A DNA stretch of 64,000 bases from an uncultured Granulosicoccus sp. (GCA_947495035.1 CANLXI010000010.1:62001-126000); one strand, 5' to 3'; positions 43,076-53,460 are shown, counted from the first letter of the stretch. Numbers and translations are program-made. The notes: generated by a model not told the origin, from the sequence alone.

Positions 43076-44862
43076 TCGATGTACTTCTTCCTGACTTGCA
43101 ACAGACGGTCATCTCCCGGACTGCTGGCCAGTGCCTTGTCCACAAAACTGCGGGCCTCCTGCTCATTGCCATTGAGCCACAGCACTTCGCCCAGATGCGC
43201 TGCAATCTCCGGATCGGGGAACAGCTGATAGGCAGATTCAAGCAGTTCGATGGCTTCGGAGAACCTGCCCTGGCGATAACGCAACCAGCCCAGGCTGTCC
43301 ATGATGGCCGGGTCATCGGGTAGCAGACGATTGGCCTTGACCAGCAGTTCCTCAGCGCGTTCGAGCTCGATGTTGGCATCGGCAAAGTGGTAACCCAGTG
43401 CGTTCAGTGCGTGGGCATTGTCCGGCTCGGCCGCAATCAGGGCTTCAAGATCGGACTCCAGCAGACTCTTGTCCCCAGCGGCGTCTGCCGCCAAGGCGCG
43501 CGAATACAGCAAGTCCGCGTCGTCCGGATACCGTTCCAGGCCCGTTGTCAGCACACTGACAGCTTCGGCAGCCTGACCGGCATTTTGCAACATGCGGCTT
43601 TCTGCACTGAGAAACTGGATCTGCTGATCCTCATCGGGCACCTCGATGGCCAGAGCCCGCAATCGCGCCCGTCCCGCTTCCACGTCCCCGGACAAGCCGA
43701 GCAGTTCGGCAACCCGCATCTGCGCAGGCACCAGCAGTTCACCGGCGCCAACGGCATCATAGAAGGCGATCGCGGCCTCATGGTCCTGCTGCTGATCGCT
43801 GATACGGGCCAGGTAGAAATTGGCCTCGTCGGGGTATTCACCGGTCTCCAGCAGGCTCGTCAGATAGGTTTTCGCGCGCTCCATGCGACGCGCATCGAGC
43901 GCCATCATACTGATGGTGAACAAGGTATCGGGACTGTCGCCGGAGCTCTCATACAAGGCATCCAGCTGATCACCCACTGCATCGAAATGTCCCGCCTCAA
44001 GCAGCAGACGCGCGTATCCCAGGCGCAGCATCAATCTGTTCGGATTGTCGGTCAGCGCACTCTCTATGGCAGCAAAGGCCTCGTCCGGTTCTCCGGCAGA
44101 CAACATCAGCTGCGCATTGAGCAACAGCGACTCATTGCTGCCGCCGTCCAGTCGCAGCGCTTCCTGCGCCGCCGTTCGGGCGCCGTCGAGATCGTTGCCG
44201 GCCAGCCTGATCCGAGCCAGTGCGAGAGACACGCTGGCATTGTCAGGCAGGACCTCCTGCATGGCTTCCATGACCACCAGCGCCTGCTCCTCGTCACCGG
44301 CGTTCTGCAGAACGCCATGCAACTGGCGTATCTGCTGATCGGGGTCATCGGCCGCGGCGATCAGCTCACGATAGAGCGACACGGCCTCATCGGTCTTGCC
44401 CTGCTGCAACAGCGATTGCGCCAGCATGTCACTGGCCTGCTGCGACTGCGGTTCCAGAGTTTGCCAGCGCCGGCTGGCCTTTTCTGCCTCGGCCCACTGC
44501 TGACCATAGAGTGCCAGCGCAGTGGCACGCTCGGATACTCGCGGGTCATCGGTGTGTTGAGCGGCACGCAGATAACCTGCCATGGCCACGTCAAGCTGAC
44601 CCCGGCGCCCCGCCAGTTCGGCAATCATCAGCTCGAACATCAGCTGAGAATCCATCAACGACTGCCCTGCTCTGCCAGTCGCTTCTGCCGGTGACACCGT
44701 GGAGCCGGCGGCCGGCTCCGGATCGCTCGAGCCGTCGCCCCCCTGTGCCAGCACGGTTCCCGGACTCATCGGTACCGCACTGCACCCCAGCAGCAGGCAG
44801 GAAACAGCCCCTGAACACAGCCGCTGGAAAAACCTGTCTTTGACGTTACATTCGTTGCTCAT
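43072..44862 (-). CDS. TPR-repeat lipoprotein
   Basis: The protein has 596 residues from the ATG at 44862. A lipobox-like SCLLLGCS near residue 26 suggests an outer-membrane lipoprotein. It is followed by a low-complexity linker and then at least a dozen tetratricopeptide repeats, recognisable by repeated AxxxYxxAL patterns such as NALGYHFADANIELERAEEL and DSLGWLRYRQGRFSEAIELL. Such proteins are scaffolds, and the function of this one is unknown. The position before lolB-ispE is conserved in several gammaproteobacteria. It diverges from hemA. Confidence 0.82.
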   Translation of the reverse strand: MSNECNVKDRFFQRLCSGAVSCLLLGCSAVPMSPGTVLAQGGDGSSDPEPAAGSTVSPAEATGRAGQSLMDSQLMFELMIAELAGRRGQLDVAMAGYLRAAQHTDDPRVSERATALALYGQQWAEAEKASRRWQTLEPQSQQASDMLAQSLLQQGKTDEAVSLYRELIAAADDPDQQIRQLHGVLQNAGDEEQALVVMEAMQEVLPDNASVSLALARIRLAGNDLDGARTAAQEALRLDGGSNESLLLNAQLMLSAGEPDEAFAAIESALTDNPNRLMLRLGYARLLLEAGHFDAVGDQLDALYESSGDSPDTLFTISMMALDARRMERAKTYLTSLLETGEYPDEANFYLARISDQQQDHEAAIAFYDAVGAGELLVPAQMRVAELLGLSGDVEAGRARLRALAIEVPDEDQQIQFLSAESRMLQNAGQAAEAVSVLTTGLERYPDDADLLYSRALAADAAGDKSLLESDLEALIAAEPDNAHALNALGYHFADANIELERAEELLVKANRLLPDDPAIMDSLGWLRYRQGRFSEAIELLESAYQLFPDPEIAAHLGEVLWLNGNEQEARSFVDKALASSPGDDRLLQVRKKYIE

Positions 44863-44947
44863 TGTCGATCCCGTGCGCTTGATCACGCAAGACTGCCATC
44901 ATTTAGTGAGTGTAGCGGCACTTGACGACTAATCAGATGCCAATCTG

Positions 44948-44982
44948 GACGGATTTGTCCCTGTTTTTGCTAGAATTATGCA
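44948..44982 (+). promoter_or_regulatory. hemA: hemA start region without Shine-Dalgarno
   Basis: TAGAAT at 44971-44976 lies exactly 12 to 7 bases before the hemA ATG, where a -10 box would sit if transcription began at the ATG. The matching -35 position (GACGGA, 44948-44953) is poor. No purine-rich ribosome site precedes the ATG. A leaderless transcript is possible but unproven. Confidence 0.35.
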
Positions 44983-46245
44983 ATGTCAATCCTCGCTCTC
45001 GGAATCAATCACCACACGGCACCCGTCGATATCCGGGAACGCGCAGCCATCGCCGAGGGCAAGCTCGGAGATGCACTTGCAACGCTGCGAAGCGTCGGTG
45101 CGGTCAATGAGGCCGCCATCATCTCCACCTGCAATCGTACCGAGATCTATTGTGGCATGGAGCACGAGGATACCGGGGCGGTCGTCGAATGGATGCACCA
45201 CTATTTCGAGTTACGCGACCAGGGGTTCGAACCCTATCTGTTCCATCATTCCGACCGGGAAGCCGTCAGACACCTGATGCGCGTCTGCAGCGGGCTGGAT
45301 TCCATGGTCCTGGGCGAACCGCAGATTCTGGGTCAGATCAAACGGGCCTATCGCGATGCCGACGAGAACGGCACACTGGGCATGGAGCTGAGCACCCTGT
45401 TTCAGACCGCCTTCTCGGTTGCCAAGCAGGTGCGCACGGATACCGCCATTGGAAACAGTCCCGTATCAGTGGCCTTTGCGGCAGTCAGCCTGGCCAGACA
45501 GATCTTCACCGACCTGAGCAAGCAATCGGCCCTGCTGATCGGGGCAGGCGAAACCATTCAGCTGGCTGCCAGACATCTGAAGGCTGCCGGCATCGGTACG
45601 ATTCGAATCGCCAATCGCACGCTCGAACGCGCCACGGTACTGGCCGAGGAAGTCGGCGGCAGCGCCATCGAACTCAAGGACATCCCCGATTGCCTGCCGC
45701 AATCGGACATCATCATCAGCTCCACCGCTTCCACCCTGCCCATTCTCGGCAAGGGTGCTGTCCAGCGTGCCCTCAAGCAGCGCAAGTTCCGTTCACAACT
45801 GATCGTGGACATTGCCGTGCCACGCGATGTGGAAACCGAAGTCAACGATCTGGATGGCGTCTTCCTGTATACGGTCGATGACCTGCAGCAGGTGATAGAC
45901 GAGAATCGCCAGTCTCGTCAGGAAGCGGCCTACGAGGCGGAACAGATCGTCTCCGCCCAGGTAGACCTCTTCATGCGCAAGATGCAGTCGCTGAGCGCAA
46001 AGGACTCGATTCTGGCCTACCGCGCGCAAGTCGATGACATTCGCAGCCAGGCACTGGAAAAATCACTGAAGCAGTTGCGATCCGGCCAGGATCCGGAGAT
46101 GATCCTCAAACAGCTGGCCCACTCCCTGAGCAACAAGATCATGCACAAACCCACGGCGCGCATGCGCCAGGCCGCTGAAAACGGCAACGATTCCCTGCTC
46201 GAAGCAGCACGCACGCTACTGGACCTGCCAACGACAAGAAAATGA
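44983..46245 (+). CDS. hemA: Glutamyl-tRNA reductase
   Basis: The protein has 420 residues. It has [13 protein letters not shown], the nucleophile Cys50 in [24 protein letters not shown] and the NADPH loop [16 protein letters not shown], then a C-terminal dimerisation helix domain. It makes glutamate-1-semialdehyde, the first committed step of C5-pathway haem synthesis. It heads the conserved hemA-prfA-prmC cluster, and its stop overlaps prfA (ATGA). TAG before the ATG rules out a longer start. Confidence 0.97.
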   Translation: MSILALGINHHTAPVDIRERAAIAEGKLGDALATLRSVGAVNEAAIISTCNRTEIYCGMEHEDTGAVVEWMHHYFELRDQGFEPYLFHHSDREAVRHLMRVCSGLDSMVLGEPQILGQIKRAYRDADENGTLGMELSTLFQTAFSVAKQVRTDTAIGNSPVSVAFAAVSLARQIFTDLSKQSALLIGAGETIQLAARHLKAAGIGTIRIANRTLERATVLAEEVGGSAIELKDIPDCLPQSDIIISSTASTLPILGKGAVQRALKQRKFRSQLIVDIAVPRDVETEVNDLDGVFLYTVDDLQQVIDENRQSRQEAAYEAEQIVSAQVDLFMRKMQSLSAKDSILAYRAQVDDIRSQALEKSLKQLRSGQDPEMILKQLAHSLSNKIMHKPTARMRQAAENGNDSLLEAARTLLDLPTTRK

Positions 46246-47324
46246 AAGCCTCCATCCAGTCCAAGCTCGAAAGCATCAGTGAACGGCACGAGGAAATCGC
46301 GGCACTGCTTGGCGAAGCCGACGTCATCAGCGACCAGGAACAGTTCCGGGCTCTGTCCAAGGAGTATGCGCAACTGGAGCCGGTGGTCAGCGCCTTCGCG
46401 GCCTACCGACAGACCGAGGACGACCTGAGCAGCGCCAGAGAGATGGCCTCTGACAGCGACGCCGAGATGCGCGCCATGGCCAATGAGGAACTGCCGGGTC
46501 TCGAGGAGCAACTGGCCAGCCAGGAACGAGAGCTGCAGACCCTGTTGCTGCCACGAGATCCGCGGGACGAGAACAATGCCTTCCTGGAAATACGGGCGGG
46601 CACCGGTGGTGATGAAGCAGCAATCTTCGCAGGCGACCTGCTGCGCATGTATCTGCGCTATGCCGAACTGAACAAGTGGCGAGCGGAAATCATCAACGAA
46701 CGCCCCGGTGACCACGGTGGCTACAAGGAAGTGGTGTGCCGGCTGGTGGGTGACCGGGTTTTCTCACGCCTGAAGTTCGAATCCGGTGCCCATCGAGTCC
46801 AGCGTGTCCCGGAAACGGAATCGCAGGGCCGGGTTCACACCTCTGCGGCGACCGTTGCCATCCTGCCCGAAGTCGACCAGGTCGAAGAGATCAACATCAA
46901 CGCCGCCGATATCCGGGTGGACACCTTTCGTGCGTCCGGTGCCGGTGGTCAGCACGTCAACAAGACCGATTCAGCCATCCGCCTGACGCATATCCCGACC
47001 GGCGTGGTCGTGGAATGTCAGGACGAGCGCTCACAGCACAAGAACCGGGCAAAGGCCATGGCCCTGCTGCAGGCGCGGCTGCTCAATGCCGAGCAATCCA
47101 GACAGCAGAGTGCCGAGTCCGAGTCACGACGCCTGCAGGTGGGCTCCGGCGACCGCTCCGAGCGTATCCGTACCTACAATTTTCCACAAGGCCGTCTGAC
47201 CGATCACCGTATCAACCTCACCCTGTACAAACTCGATGAAGTCATGACCGGTGGTCTTGGCGAAGTGATCGAGCCTCTCATTGCAGAACACCAGGCAGAC
47301 CTGCTGGCCGAGTTCGGGGACTGA
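46242..47324 (+). CDS. prfA: Peptide chain release factor 1
   Basis: The protein has 360 residues, standard for RF1. It has the GGQ loop [13 protein letters not shown] with Gln237, which PrmC methylates, and the stop-codon recognition region around [16 protein letters not shown]1 reads UAA and UAG. It has 4-bp overlaps with both neighbours: ATGA upstream and CTGA with prmC downstream. Confidence 0.97.
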   Translation: MKASIQSKLESISERHEEIAALLGEADVISDQEQFRALSKEYAQLEPVVSAFAAYRQTEDDLSSAREMASDSDAEMRAMANEELPGLEEQLASQERELQTLLLPRDPRDENNAFLEIRAGTGGDEAAIFAGDLLRMYLRYAELNKWRAEIINERPGDHGGYKEVVCRLVGDRVFSRLKFESGAHRVQRVPETESQGRVHTSAATVAILPEVDQVEEININAADIRVDTFRASGAGGQHVNKTDSAIRLTHIPTGVVVECQDERSQHKNRAKAMALLQARLLNAEQSRQQSAESESRRLQVGSGDRSERIRTYNFPQGRLTDHRINLTLYKLDEVMTGGLGEVIEPLIAEHQADLLAEFGD

Positions 47325-48184
47325 ACACCGTCGGAGAATGGCTTGCTCACTCCAGCAGACTGCTGGCCGAGGCCGCCAGAACAGAGCACGACCGGGAATC
47401 GGCAGAGCTGGAATCCTCCCTGCTGACCGCCCATGTCACCGGCCGCTCGCGTGCCTCCCAGTTCGCCTTTCCCGAGACCGAACTCAGCCGTGATCAATTG
47501 CACAGCCTGCAACAGCTGGTGCAGCGGCGCTGCGACGGCGAACCCCTGGCCTATCTCACCGGCGAGCGTGAATTCTGGTCTCTGCCCCTGTCTCTGGCAG
47601 CCGGTGCGCTGATTCCACGGCCGGACACGGAATTGCTGGTCGAGCTGGCACTGGAAAGACTGCCCAAGCTGCCAGCGGGAGACATCATCGAACTGGGTAC
47701 CGGCTCCGGAGCCATTGCACTGGCGCTGGCACAGGAAGTCAGCGACCGGCCGATCACCGCCATCGAACGTCACGATGCCGCTCTGCAGATCGCCCAACAC
47801 AATATCCGGCAATTCGGACAGGGGCGGGTGCAGCTGATCCAGGCCAGCTGGCTTGACTGCATCGCCGCGGAGTCCGCAGCACTGATCCTCAGCAACCCGC
47901 CCTACCTCGCCAGTGACGACCCTCACTTGCCGACGCTGCATTTCGAGCCACAGACGGCGCTGGTCAGCGGCAGCAGCGGCCTGGAGGATATCGAACAGAT
48001 CATCGAAGCCAGCTGTCGGGCCGGCAAACCGGGCTGTCTGCTGCTGCTGGAGCATGGTCAGGAGCAAGGAGCTTCTGTCAGATCCCTGCTGGACGACTAC
48101 AATTTCGAGCAGGTTCAGACCTGTCGGGATCTGTCCGGACATGAACGGGTCAGCCTGGGTTACCGACAGGAGCGGGTCCGGTGA
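47321..48184 (+). CDS. prmC: Release factor glutamine methyltransferase PrmC (apparent CTG start)
   Basis: The protein has 287 residues if started at CTG 47321. It has the N-terminal helical domain ([26 protein letters not shown]), [23 protein letters not shown], the SAM loop [14 protein letters not shown] and catalytic NPPY near 192-195. It methylates the GGQ glutamine of RF1 and RF2. No ATG, GTG or TTG exists in frame between the prfA stop and TTG 47498, which lies 59 codons in, inside the conserved N-domain. The CTG overlapping the prfA stop as CTGA fits the alignment with E. coli PrmC. A TTG start would delete the N-domain. Confidence 0.88.
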   Translation: MNTVGEWLAHSSRLLAEAARTEHDRESAELESSLLTAHVTGRSRASQFAFPETELSRDQLHSLQQLVQRRCDGEPLAYLTGEREFWSLPLSLAAGALIPRPDTELLVELALERLPKLPAGDIIELGTGSGAIALALAQEVSDRPITAIERHDAALQIAQHNIRQFGQGRVQLIQASWLDCIAAESAALILSNPPYLASDDPHLPTLHFEPQTALVSGSSGLEDIEQIIEASCRAGKPGCLLLLEHGQEQGASVRSLLDDYNFEQVQTCRDLSGHERVSLGYRQERVR

Positions 48185-48248
48185 TTTCCAGCGAACTGAT
48201 GCAACCTGCCTGATAGCCACAGCCGAACGACAATCCGGAGTAGAGATC

Positions 48249-49766
48249 GTGAGCATTGAACAACCCGCACTCAATGAAGCCTATGCGGCCATTGACCTGG
48301 GTTCCAACAGCTTCCACATGATAGTGGCGGAAGCAGAAGGCAATTCGATCCGCAAGATCGACAGCCTGCGCATGCCCGTCAGACTCGGTGCCGGACTGGA
48401 CAAGAACATCCGACTGACGCCCGAGACCGAAGCGGCGGCACTGGATGCTCTGGCCAAATACGCCGAACGTCTTCGCGAAGTCCCTCTCAAGCATATCCGT
48501 ATCGTCGGTACCAATACCCTGCGCCGCGCCAGAAACAAGGATCATTTCATGCGAGAGGCCAGGCGCTTGCTGGGCAAACCGATCGAGATCATCGCCGGTC
48601 GGGAGGAAGCCCGCCTGATCTACTCGGCCGTGGCCCACACCTTTCCCGACAACAATCAGCGACGCCTGGTCATTGATATCGGTGGCGGCAGCACCGAACT
48701 GATCATTGGCCAGGGGCTGAACCCGACGCTGATGGAAAGCGTGAACATGGGTTGTGTCAGCTATACCAGCCGGTTTCTCGACAGCAGCGGCAAGCTGAGC
48801 AACGGCAGCCTGAAGAAGGCCATGGTGGAAGCCGAACTGGAACTGCAACCCCTGATCGTTGCCTATCGCGACAGTGGCTGGGATGAGGTCATCGGCTGCT
48901 CCGGGACCATCAAGGCCGCCTCCCGCATGCTCTCGGAACTGGGCATCAGCGATGGCACCATCACCCAGGAAGGTTTGCGCAAACTGATGCGGATGGCCGT
49001 CAAGGCTGGCAGTGTCGAGGCGATGAACCTGAACAGTATCAGTCAGAGCCGCATGCAGGTTGTCGCCGGAGGCCTGACCGTGCTGTGCGCCATCATGCGA
49101 ACACTGGGTATCGAGGCCATGCGCTCCAGTCAGGTCGCCCTGCGTGAAGGACTGATCTTCGACATGCTGGGGCGTGCCGAACACGTCGACATCCAGAGTC
49201 AGACCCTGGCCAATCTCACCAGTCGCTATTCGATCGATATTCGTCAGGCAGCGCGGGTTGAAAGTACTGCGGCCATGCTGTTCGGCCATGTCGCCGAACC
49301 CTGGAAGCTGGATCCGGAGACAGATCTGGAACTGCTCGTCTGGGCAGCACGCCTGCACGAACTGGGAATGGGTGTTGCCCACACTCAGTACCACAAGCAT
49401 GGCGCCTACATCCTGGAAAACTCCGACCTGCTCGGCTTCACCCTGGCAGAACAGAAGGCATTGTCACTGCTGGTACGTTATCACCGCCGCAAGATCGAGA
49501 ACGAAGCCTTTGACAGCCTGCCCGAAGAAGAACGCCAACGCCTGCTGCGCCTGCTGAGCATCCTCAGGCTGGCTGCCTTGCTGCATCGCGGCCGCCACGA
49601 CGAACCACTGGACCAGATAAACCTGCGAATCAAGGATGGACAGATCACCGTCATCGCCCCCCAGGCATGGCTGGATGAGCATCCGCTCACCAGTGCGGAA
49701 CTGGCAGCGGAAGCTGAACGGCTGACCCACATCAGCATCAAGCTCAAGGCAGAAAAGTCTGCCTGA
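48249..49766 (+). CDS. ppx: Exopolyphosphatase / guanosine pentaphosphatase (Ppx/GppA family)
   Basis: The protein has 505 residues from GTG 48249 (GGAG upstream). It has AAIDLGSNSFHM (phosphate loop 1), IDIGGGSTELI (loop 2) and EVIGCSGT, and a C-terminal HD-like domain with WAARLHELGMGVAHTQYHKHGAY. It removes terminal phosphate from polyphosphate, and some members hydrolyse pppGpp; the two cannot be told apart here. It converges with ppk1, their stops 12 bp apart, so synthesis and breakdown of polyphosphate are encoded face to face. Confidence 0.9.
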   Translation: MSIEQPALNEAYAAIDLGSNSFHMIVAEAEGNSIRKIDSLRMPVRLGAGLDKNIRLTPETEAAALDALAKYAERLREVPLKHIRIVGTNTLRRARNKDHFMREARRLLGKPIEIIAGREEARLIYSAVAHTFPDNNQRRLVIDIGGGSTELIIGQGLNPTLMESVNMGCVSYTSRFLDSSGKLSNGSLKKAMVEAELELQPLIVAYRDSGWDEVIGCSGTIKAASRMLSELGISDGTITQEGLRKLMRMAVKAGSVEAMNLNSISQSRMQVVAGGLTVLCAIMRTLGIEAMRSSQVALREGLIFDMLGRAEHVDIQSQTLANLTSRYSIDIRQAARVESTAAMLFGHVAEPWKLDPETDLELLVWAARLHELGMGVAHTQYHKHGAYILENSDLLGFTLAEQKALSLLVRYHRRKIENEAFDSLPEEERQRLLRLLSILRLAALLHRGRHDEPLDQINLRIKDGQITVIAPQAWLDEHPLTSAELAAEAERLTHISIKLKAEKSA

Positions 49767-49778
49767 GCCTGACTCTGC

Positions 49779-51932
49779 TCAGTGATCGATGTGATTGTCG
49801 CCGTATAGATCGATCAGATACTGCTGTGCACTGAAGGCTTCCGGTTCTTCGTTTTCATCCGTGCTGCTGTCCGCAGGGACCAGTCTCCGATAGTTGCCAT
49901 CAGGCTCCAGCTGCCAGGCATAGAGGTTGTCCTTCAGGTAGACATCCAGACATTCCGTCTTGACGCGCTCCAGTGCTTCGCCTTCCAGTGGTACCGCAAT
50001 CTCGACCCGATTGAAGAAGTTTCGTGGCATCCAGTCGGCACTGCTCATGTACAGCTGCTCTGCGCCTTCGTTCAGAAACCAGAAGATTCGCGAGTGTTCC
50101 AGAAAACGGCCCAGTACCGAGACCACCCGGATGTTCTCCGACAGACCGGGAACTCCAGCCTTGAGCATGCAGATGCCTCTGACCACCAGCTCGACCGTGA
50201 CACCCGCCTGCGACGCTTCGTACAGGGCGTGGATGATGCCCGGATCTACCAGTGAATTCATGCGCGCAATGACATGTCCGCGACCGCCCTGGCTGGCGAT
50301 CTCGGTCTCGTGCATGATCCGCCCCACGAAGTAGGAATGCAGATTGAAGGGAGCTTCGATCAGCTGGTTCAGATACAGCGTCTGGCCGAGTCCGGTCAAC
50401 TGGGTGAATACCCTGTGCACGTCTTCCGTGATGGCAGGGTCGTTGGTGAGCATACTGATGTCCGTGTAGGCACGGGCGGTTGTGGCATGATAGTTTCCAG
50501 TGCCCACGTGCGCATACTTCACCAGTTTCTTCTTTTCGCGACGCACCACCAGCAGCATCTTGGCGTGTGTCTTGAAACCGACGACACCGTACACGACTTG
50601 TATTCCGGCTTCCTGCAGCTGGGTGGCCAGTTCGATGTTGGCAGCCTCGTCGAAGCGGGCCCGCAATTCGATGACCACGGTGACGTCCTTGCCTCGACGC
50701 GACGCCTCCATCAACGAGCTGACAAAGGCGGATTCGTGACCGGTGCGATAGAGGGTCTGCTTGATGGCCAGTACATCAGGGTCGGCAGCCGCCTGGCGCA
50801 CCAGATCGATGACCGGCACATAGGACTCGTAGGGGTGGTGGAATACCACAGGGGAACGCAAGGTGATGTTGTCGAAGATACTGCTGCGCGTCTCGTAGGC
50901 AGGCGCCATATGCGGGCTGAACGAGGGATACTTCAAGTCCGGTCGGTCGATCTGATCGGGAATGCCGAACAGGCGATTCAGGTTGACCGGCCCATCAACC
51001 CGATAGACATCATCCTGCTCGAGATGAAACTGACGTTGCAGATAGCGAATGATGCGATTGGGACAATTGGCGGCGACTTCCAGACGCACCGCCTGGCCGA
51101 AATTGCGCTGTACCAGTTCGCTCTCCAGGGCACGCCGCAGATTGTTCACCTCCTCTTCGGAGACATACAGATCACTGTTACGCGTCACCTTGAACTGATA
51201 GACACCCACGGGGTTCATGCCATGAAACAGCGAGCCGATCTGTGAGTGCACGATGGATGACAGGAACACGAACCCATCGCGCACGCCACAGATCTCCGAA
51301 GGCACCCGTACCACTCGCGGCAAGGATCGGGGAGCCCGTACCAGGGCAAAGCCCGAGTCCCGACCGAAGGCGTCCAGGCCCCTGAGATCGATGATGAAGT
51401 TCAGGCTCTTGTTGGTCAGGCGCGGAAACGGATGTGCAGGATCCAGACCCAGCGGGCTCAGTACCGGGGCAATCTCGTTGTTGAAGAATTCCTTGACCCA
51501 GGCACTGACTTCCGGCGTCCAGCCCAGCCTGTTGAAGAAGCGAATCTCCTCGCCAGCCAATTCGGGAATCAGAACATCATTGAGCAACTGATACTGCCTT
51601 TCCACCAGCGAATGCGCCGCATGATTGATGCAGGCCATCTCCTGCAACGGCGACAGGCCGTCAATGCCGGCCCCTTCGATGCCACCCAGAATCTTCTGCT
51701 TCAGGCCTGCAACCCGGATTTCGAAGAATTCATCCAGGTTGCTGCTGGAGATGCACAGAAACCGCAGCCGTTCCAGCAAGGGAACCTTGGTATCGCTGGC
51801 CAGCTCCAGGACCCGTTCATCGAATTTCAGAAAACTCAGTTCACGGTTGGCCAGTGGCAAGGAACGATAACTGCTGCGCGACCATTGCTCCGGCAATACG
51901 GCAGCAGGATGGGCGTTGTTGTCACTCTCCAC
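49779..51932 (-). CDS. ppk1: Polyphosphate kinase 1
   Basis: The protein has 717 residues. It has ANRELSFLKFDERVL, NLDEFFEIRVAGLK, the autophosphorylated His in FKTHAKMLLVVR and later LHSYFVGRIMHETEIA and NRVEIAVPLEG. It reversibly makes polyphosphate from ATP. The GTG at 51932 has AAAGGAG five bases upstream and gives the usual length; an ATG 25 codons upstream has no such site. It is convergent with ppx. Confidence 0.96.
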   Translation of the reverse strand: MESDNNAHPAAVLPEQWSRSSYRSLPLANRELSFLKFDERVLELASDTKVPLLERLRFLCISSSNLDEFFEIRVAGLKQKILGGIEGAGIDGLSPLQEMACINHAAHSLVERQYQLLNDVLIPELAGEEIRFFNRLGWTPEVSAWVKEFFNNEIAPVLSPLGLDPAHPFPRLTNKSLNFIIDLRGLDAFGRDSGFALVRAPRSLPRVVRVPSEICGVRDGFVFLSSIVHSQIGSLFHGMNPVGVYQFKVTRNSDLYVSEEEVNNLRRALESELVQRNFGQAVRLEVAANCPNRIIRYLQRQFHLEQDDVYRVDGPVNLNRLFGIPDQIDRPDLKYPSFSPHMAPAYETRSSIFDNITLRSPVVFHHPYESYVPVIDLVRQAAADPDVLAIKQTLYRTGHESAFVSSLMEASRRGKDVTVVIELRARFDEAANIELATQLQEAGIQVVYGVVGFKTHAKMLLVVRREKKKLVKYAHVGTGNYHATTARAYTDISMLTNDPAITEDVHRVFTQLTGLGQTLYLNQLIEAPFNLHSYFVGRIMHETEIASQGGRGHVIARMNSLVDPGIIHALYEASQAGVTVELVVRGICMLKAGVPGLSENIRVVSVLGRFLEHSRIFWFLNEGAEQLYMSSADWMPRNFFNRVEIAVPLEGEALERVKTECLDVYLKDNLYAWQLEPDGNYRRLVPADSSTDENEEPEAFSAQQYLIDLYGDNHIDH

Positions 51933-51981
51933 TATGTCTCCTTTGTATCGGAATATTGTTTTCGGATGCCGAACGGAACAG

Positions 51982-52560
51982 TCACCCCAGATAGCTCCTG
52001 GCAGCATCGAGCAGATCAGGATAGAACGATTCGAAGGGCTTCTGCAATTGGTCGCGAAGCGGCTCCAGCTCTGCCTCGGCCATGGCTAGCGATGCAAATC
52101 GGGGCGATCGCTGCGACAATCGGGCCAGGGTCAGTTCGATGGATGCAAGTTCGACATTACTCTCCAGTATGCGCTCACTGAGTAACACCTGTGTGAAACG
52201 CTGCAATCTTTCTGGCAGATGGGCGTGATTGTCAGCCAGAGCAGCGTGTACGATATCGGCATGAGCTGCCAGCGTGTGCGCACTGTATCGAGACCACTGA
52301 CAGGCCAGGAAATGATCGAACATCACGTCGATGACGATACCGGAAAAGCGGTAGGACACGCTGTCGATCCCGGCGCGGGCCTGTTGCAGGGCTGGATGGG
52401 TATCGGTGAAACGATCCAGATAGCGATGCAGGCGAATGCCGGTTTCCACGCGACCGGGAAATCGGGACAGCTCATTGCCGCGCACGAAATCACCACAGAT
52501 CTGACCGGCAATCAGCTCCGCTTCATCAAACCCCATCAGACTGTGAGCAAGGAAGTTCAT
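51982..52560 (-). CDS. acpH: Acyl-carrier-protein phosphodiesterase (AcpH, DUF479)
   Basis: The protein has 192 residues from ATG 52560. MNFLAHSLMGF, GQICGDFVRG, ETGIRLHRYLDRFTDTHP and MFDHFLACQW match AcpH, an HD-like metal enzyme said to remove the phosphopantetheine arm from holo-ACP. A GTG two codons upstream is possible. It lies 49 bp upstream of ppk1 on the same strand and diverges from moeB with only 29 bp between. Confidence 0.88.
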   Translation of the reverse strand: MNFLAHSLMGFDEAELIAGQICGDFVRGNELSRFPGRVETGIRLHRYLDRFTDTHPALQQARAGIDSVSYRFSGIVIDVMFDHFLACQWSRYSAHTLAAHADIVHAALADNHAHLPERLQRFTQVLLSERILESNVELASIELTLARLSQRSPRFASLAMAEAELEPLRDQLQKPFESFYPDLLDAARSYLG

Positions 52561-52589
52561 GAGCACTAATGTACTGTATTCTTTGCATC

Positions 52590-53345
52590 ATGGACCTGAC
52601 ACCAGATAATCGTTACAGCCGCCATACCAGCCTTCCGCAGATCGGTGAGGCGGGACAAGCACGCATTCGCGCCAGTCATGTACTGATCGTCGGGCTCGGA
52701 GGACTGGGTTCCCCGGCATCTCTGTACCTGGCAGCAGCGGGTGTCGGGCGCCTGACCCTGGCCGACTTCGATACCGTCGAGGTATCCAATCTGCAGCGGC
52801 AGGTTGCCCATACCACGGATCGCGTCGGACAGCTGAAAACCACATCCGCTCGACAGGCCTGTCTGGACATCAACCCCGATTGCCGGATCGAGACGCTGGA
52901 CTATGCACTGGATGAGGATGACCTGGACTCTCTGGTCGCTCAGTGCACGGCCGTGCTCGACTGCACGGACAACTTTCCGACCCGATTTGCCTTGAATGCC
53001 GCGTGCGTCAGGGCAAGGGTTCCTCTGGTCAGCGGTGCCGCAATCCGATTCGACGGACAGATCAGCGTCTACGACTCACGACAGAGCGATGCACCCTGTT
53101 ACCGCTGTCTCTACAGCGACTCCGACAACGCGGTCGACAATTGCGCCCAGGCAGGCATCCTGGGCCCTGTGGTTGGCATGGTGGGATGCATCCAGGCTAT
53201 CGAAGCCCTGAAACTGATCAGCGACATCGGCGACAGCCTGGCGGGCAGACTGGTACTGTTCGATGGTCTGACCATGGAATGGAACGAGATACGTCTGGGC
53301 AAGAACCCGGAATGTCCGGTCTGCGGCTCCGACGCAGCGGCCTGA
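52590..53345 (+). CDS. moeB: MoeB/ThiF-type adenylyltransferase (HesA/MoeB family)
   Basis: The protein has 251 residues from ATG 52590; an ATG at 52569 would add seven. It has NRYSRHTSLPQIGEAGQ, the Rossmann loop VGLGGLGSPASLYLAAAGVG, DFDTVEVSNLQRQ, CTDNFPTR, and the zinc Cys pairs CYRCLY and CPVCGS. It activates the C-terminus of a ubiquitin-like sulfur carrier (MoaD or ThiS). Proximity to hemA-prfA-prmC, as in other gammaproteobacteria, favours MoeB. No moaD or thiS is in the window. Confidence 0.85.
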   Translation: MDLTPDNRYSRHTSLPQIGEAGQARIRASHVLIVGLGGLGSPASLYLAAAGVGRLTLADFDTVEVSNLQRQVAHTTDRVGQLKTTSARQACLDINPDCRIETLDYALDEDDLDSLVAQCTAVLDCTDNFPTRFALNAACVRARVPLVSGAAIRFDGQISVYDSRQSDAPCYRCLYSDSDNAVDNCAQAGILGPVVGMVGCIQAIEALKLISDIGDSLAGRLVLFDGLTMEWNEIRLGKNPECPVCGSDAAA

Positions 53346-53384
53346 GTTCTCGTCGACCGAGCAGTGCCTGCCGAGCCACGCCCG

Positions 53385-53426
53385 CCTGGCTGTTCTTTCC
53401 TGGCTGTTCTTTCCTGGCTGTTCTTT
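53385..53426. repeat. 14-bp tandem repeat, three perfect copies
   Basis: CCTGGCTGTTCTTT is repeated three times without mismatch (53385-53398, 53399-53412, 53413-53426). A fourth copy beginning CCTGGCTG diverges into GAGCGTT, and two shorter (C)CTGAGCGTTC units follow. It lies in the convergent gap between moeB and the GH16 gene and probably arose by slippage. Confidence 0.9.
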
Positions 53427-53460
53427 CCTGGCTGAGCGTTCCCGCCTGAGCGTTCCTGCC

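Noticed and set aside
43387-44694. 435-codon frame opposite the TPR gene
   Set aside because: Antisense to a clear repeat protein. Its Gln/Arg/His-rich composition is typical of shadow frames.
47338-47493. ATG with a GGAG site just inside the prmC start
   Set aside because: It is in another frame and its short translation ends at 47493 with no PrmC similarity, so a frameshift explanation is not supported.
49779-51932. Several long open frames on the plus strand opposite ppk1
   Set aside because: They are antisense to a complete polyphosphate kinase with all motifs and have no ribosome sites or recognisable domains.
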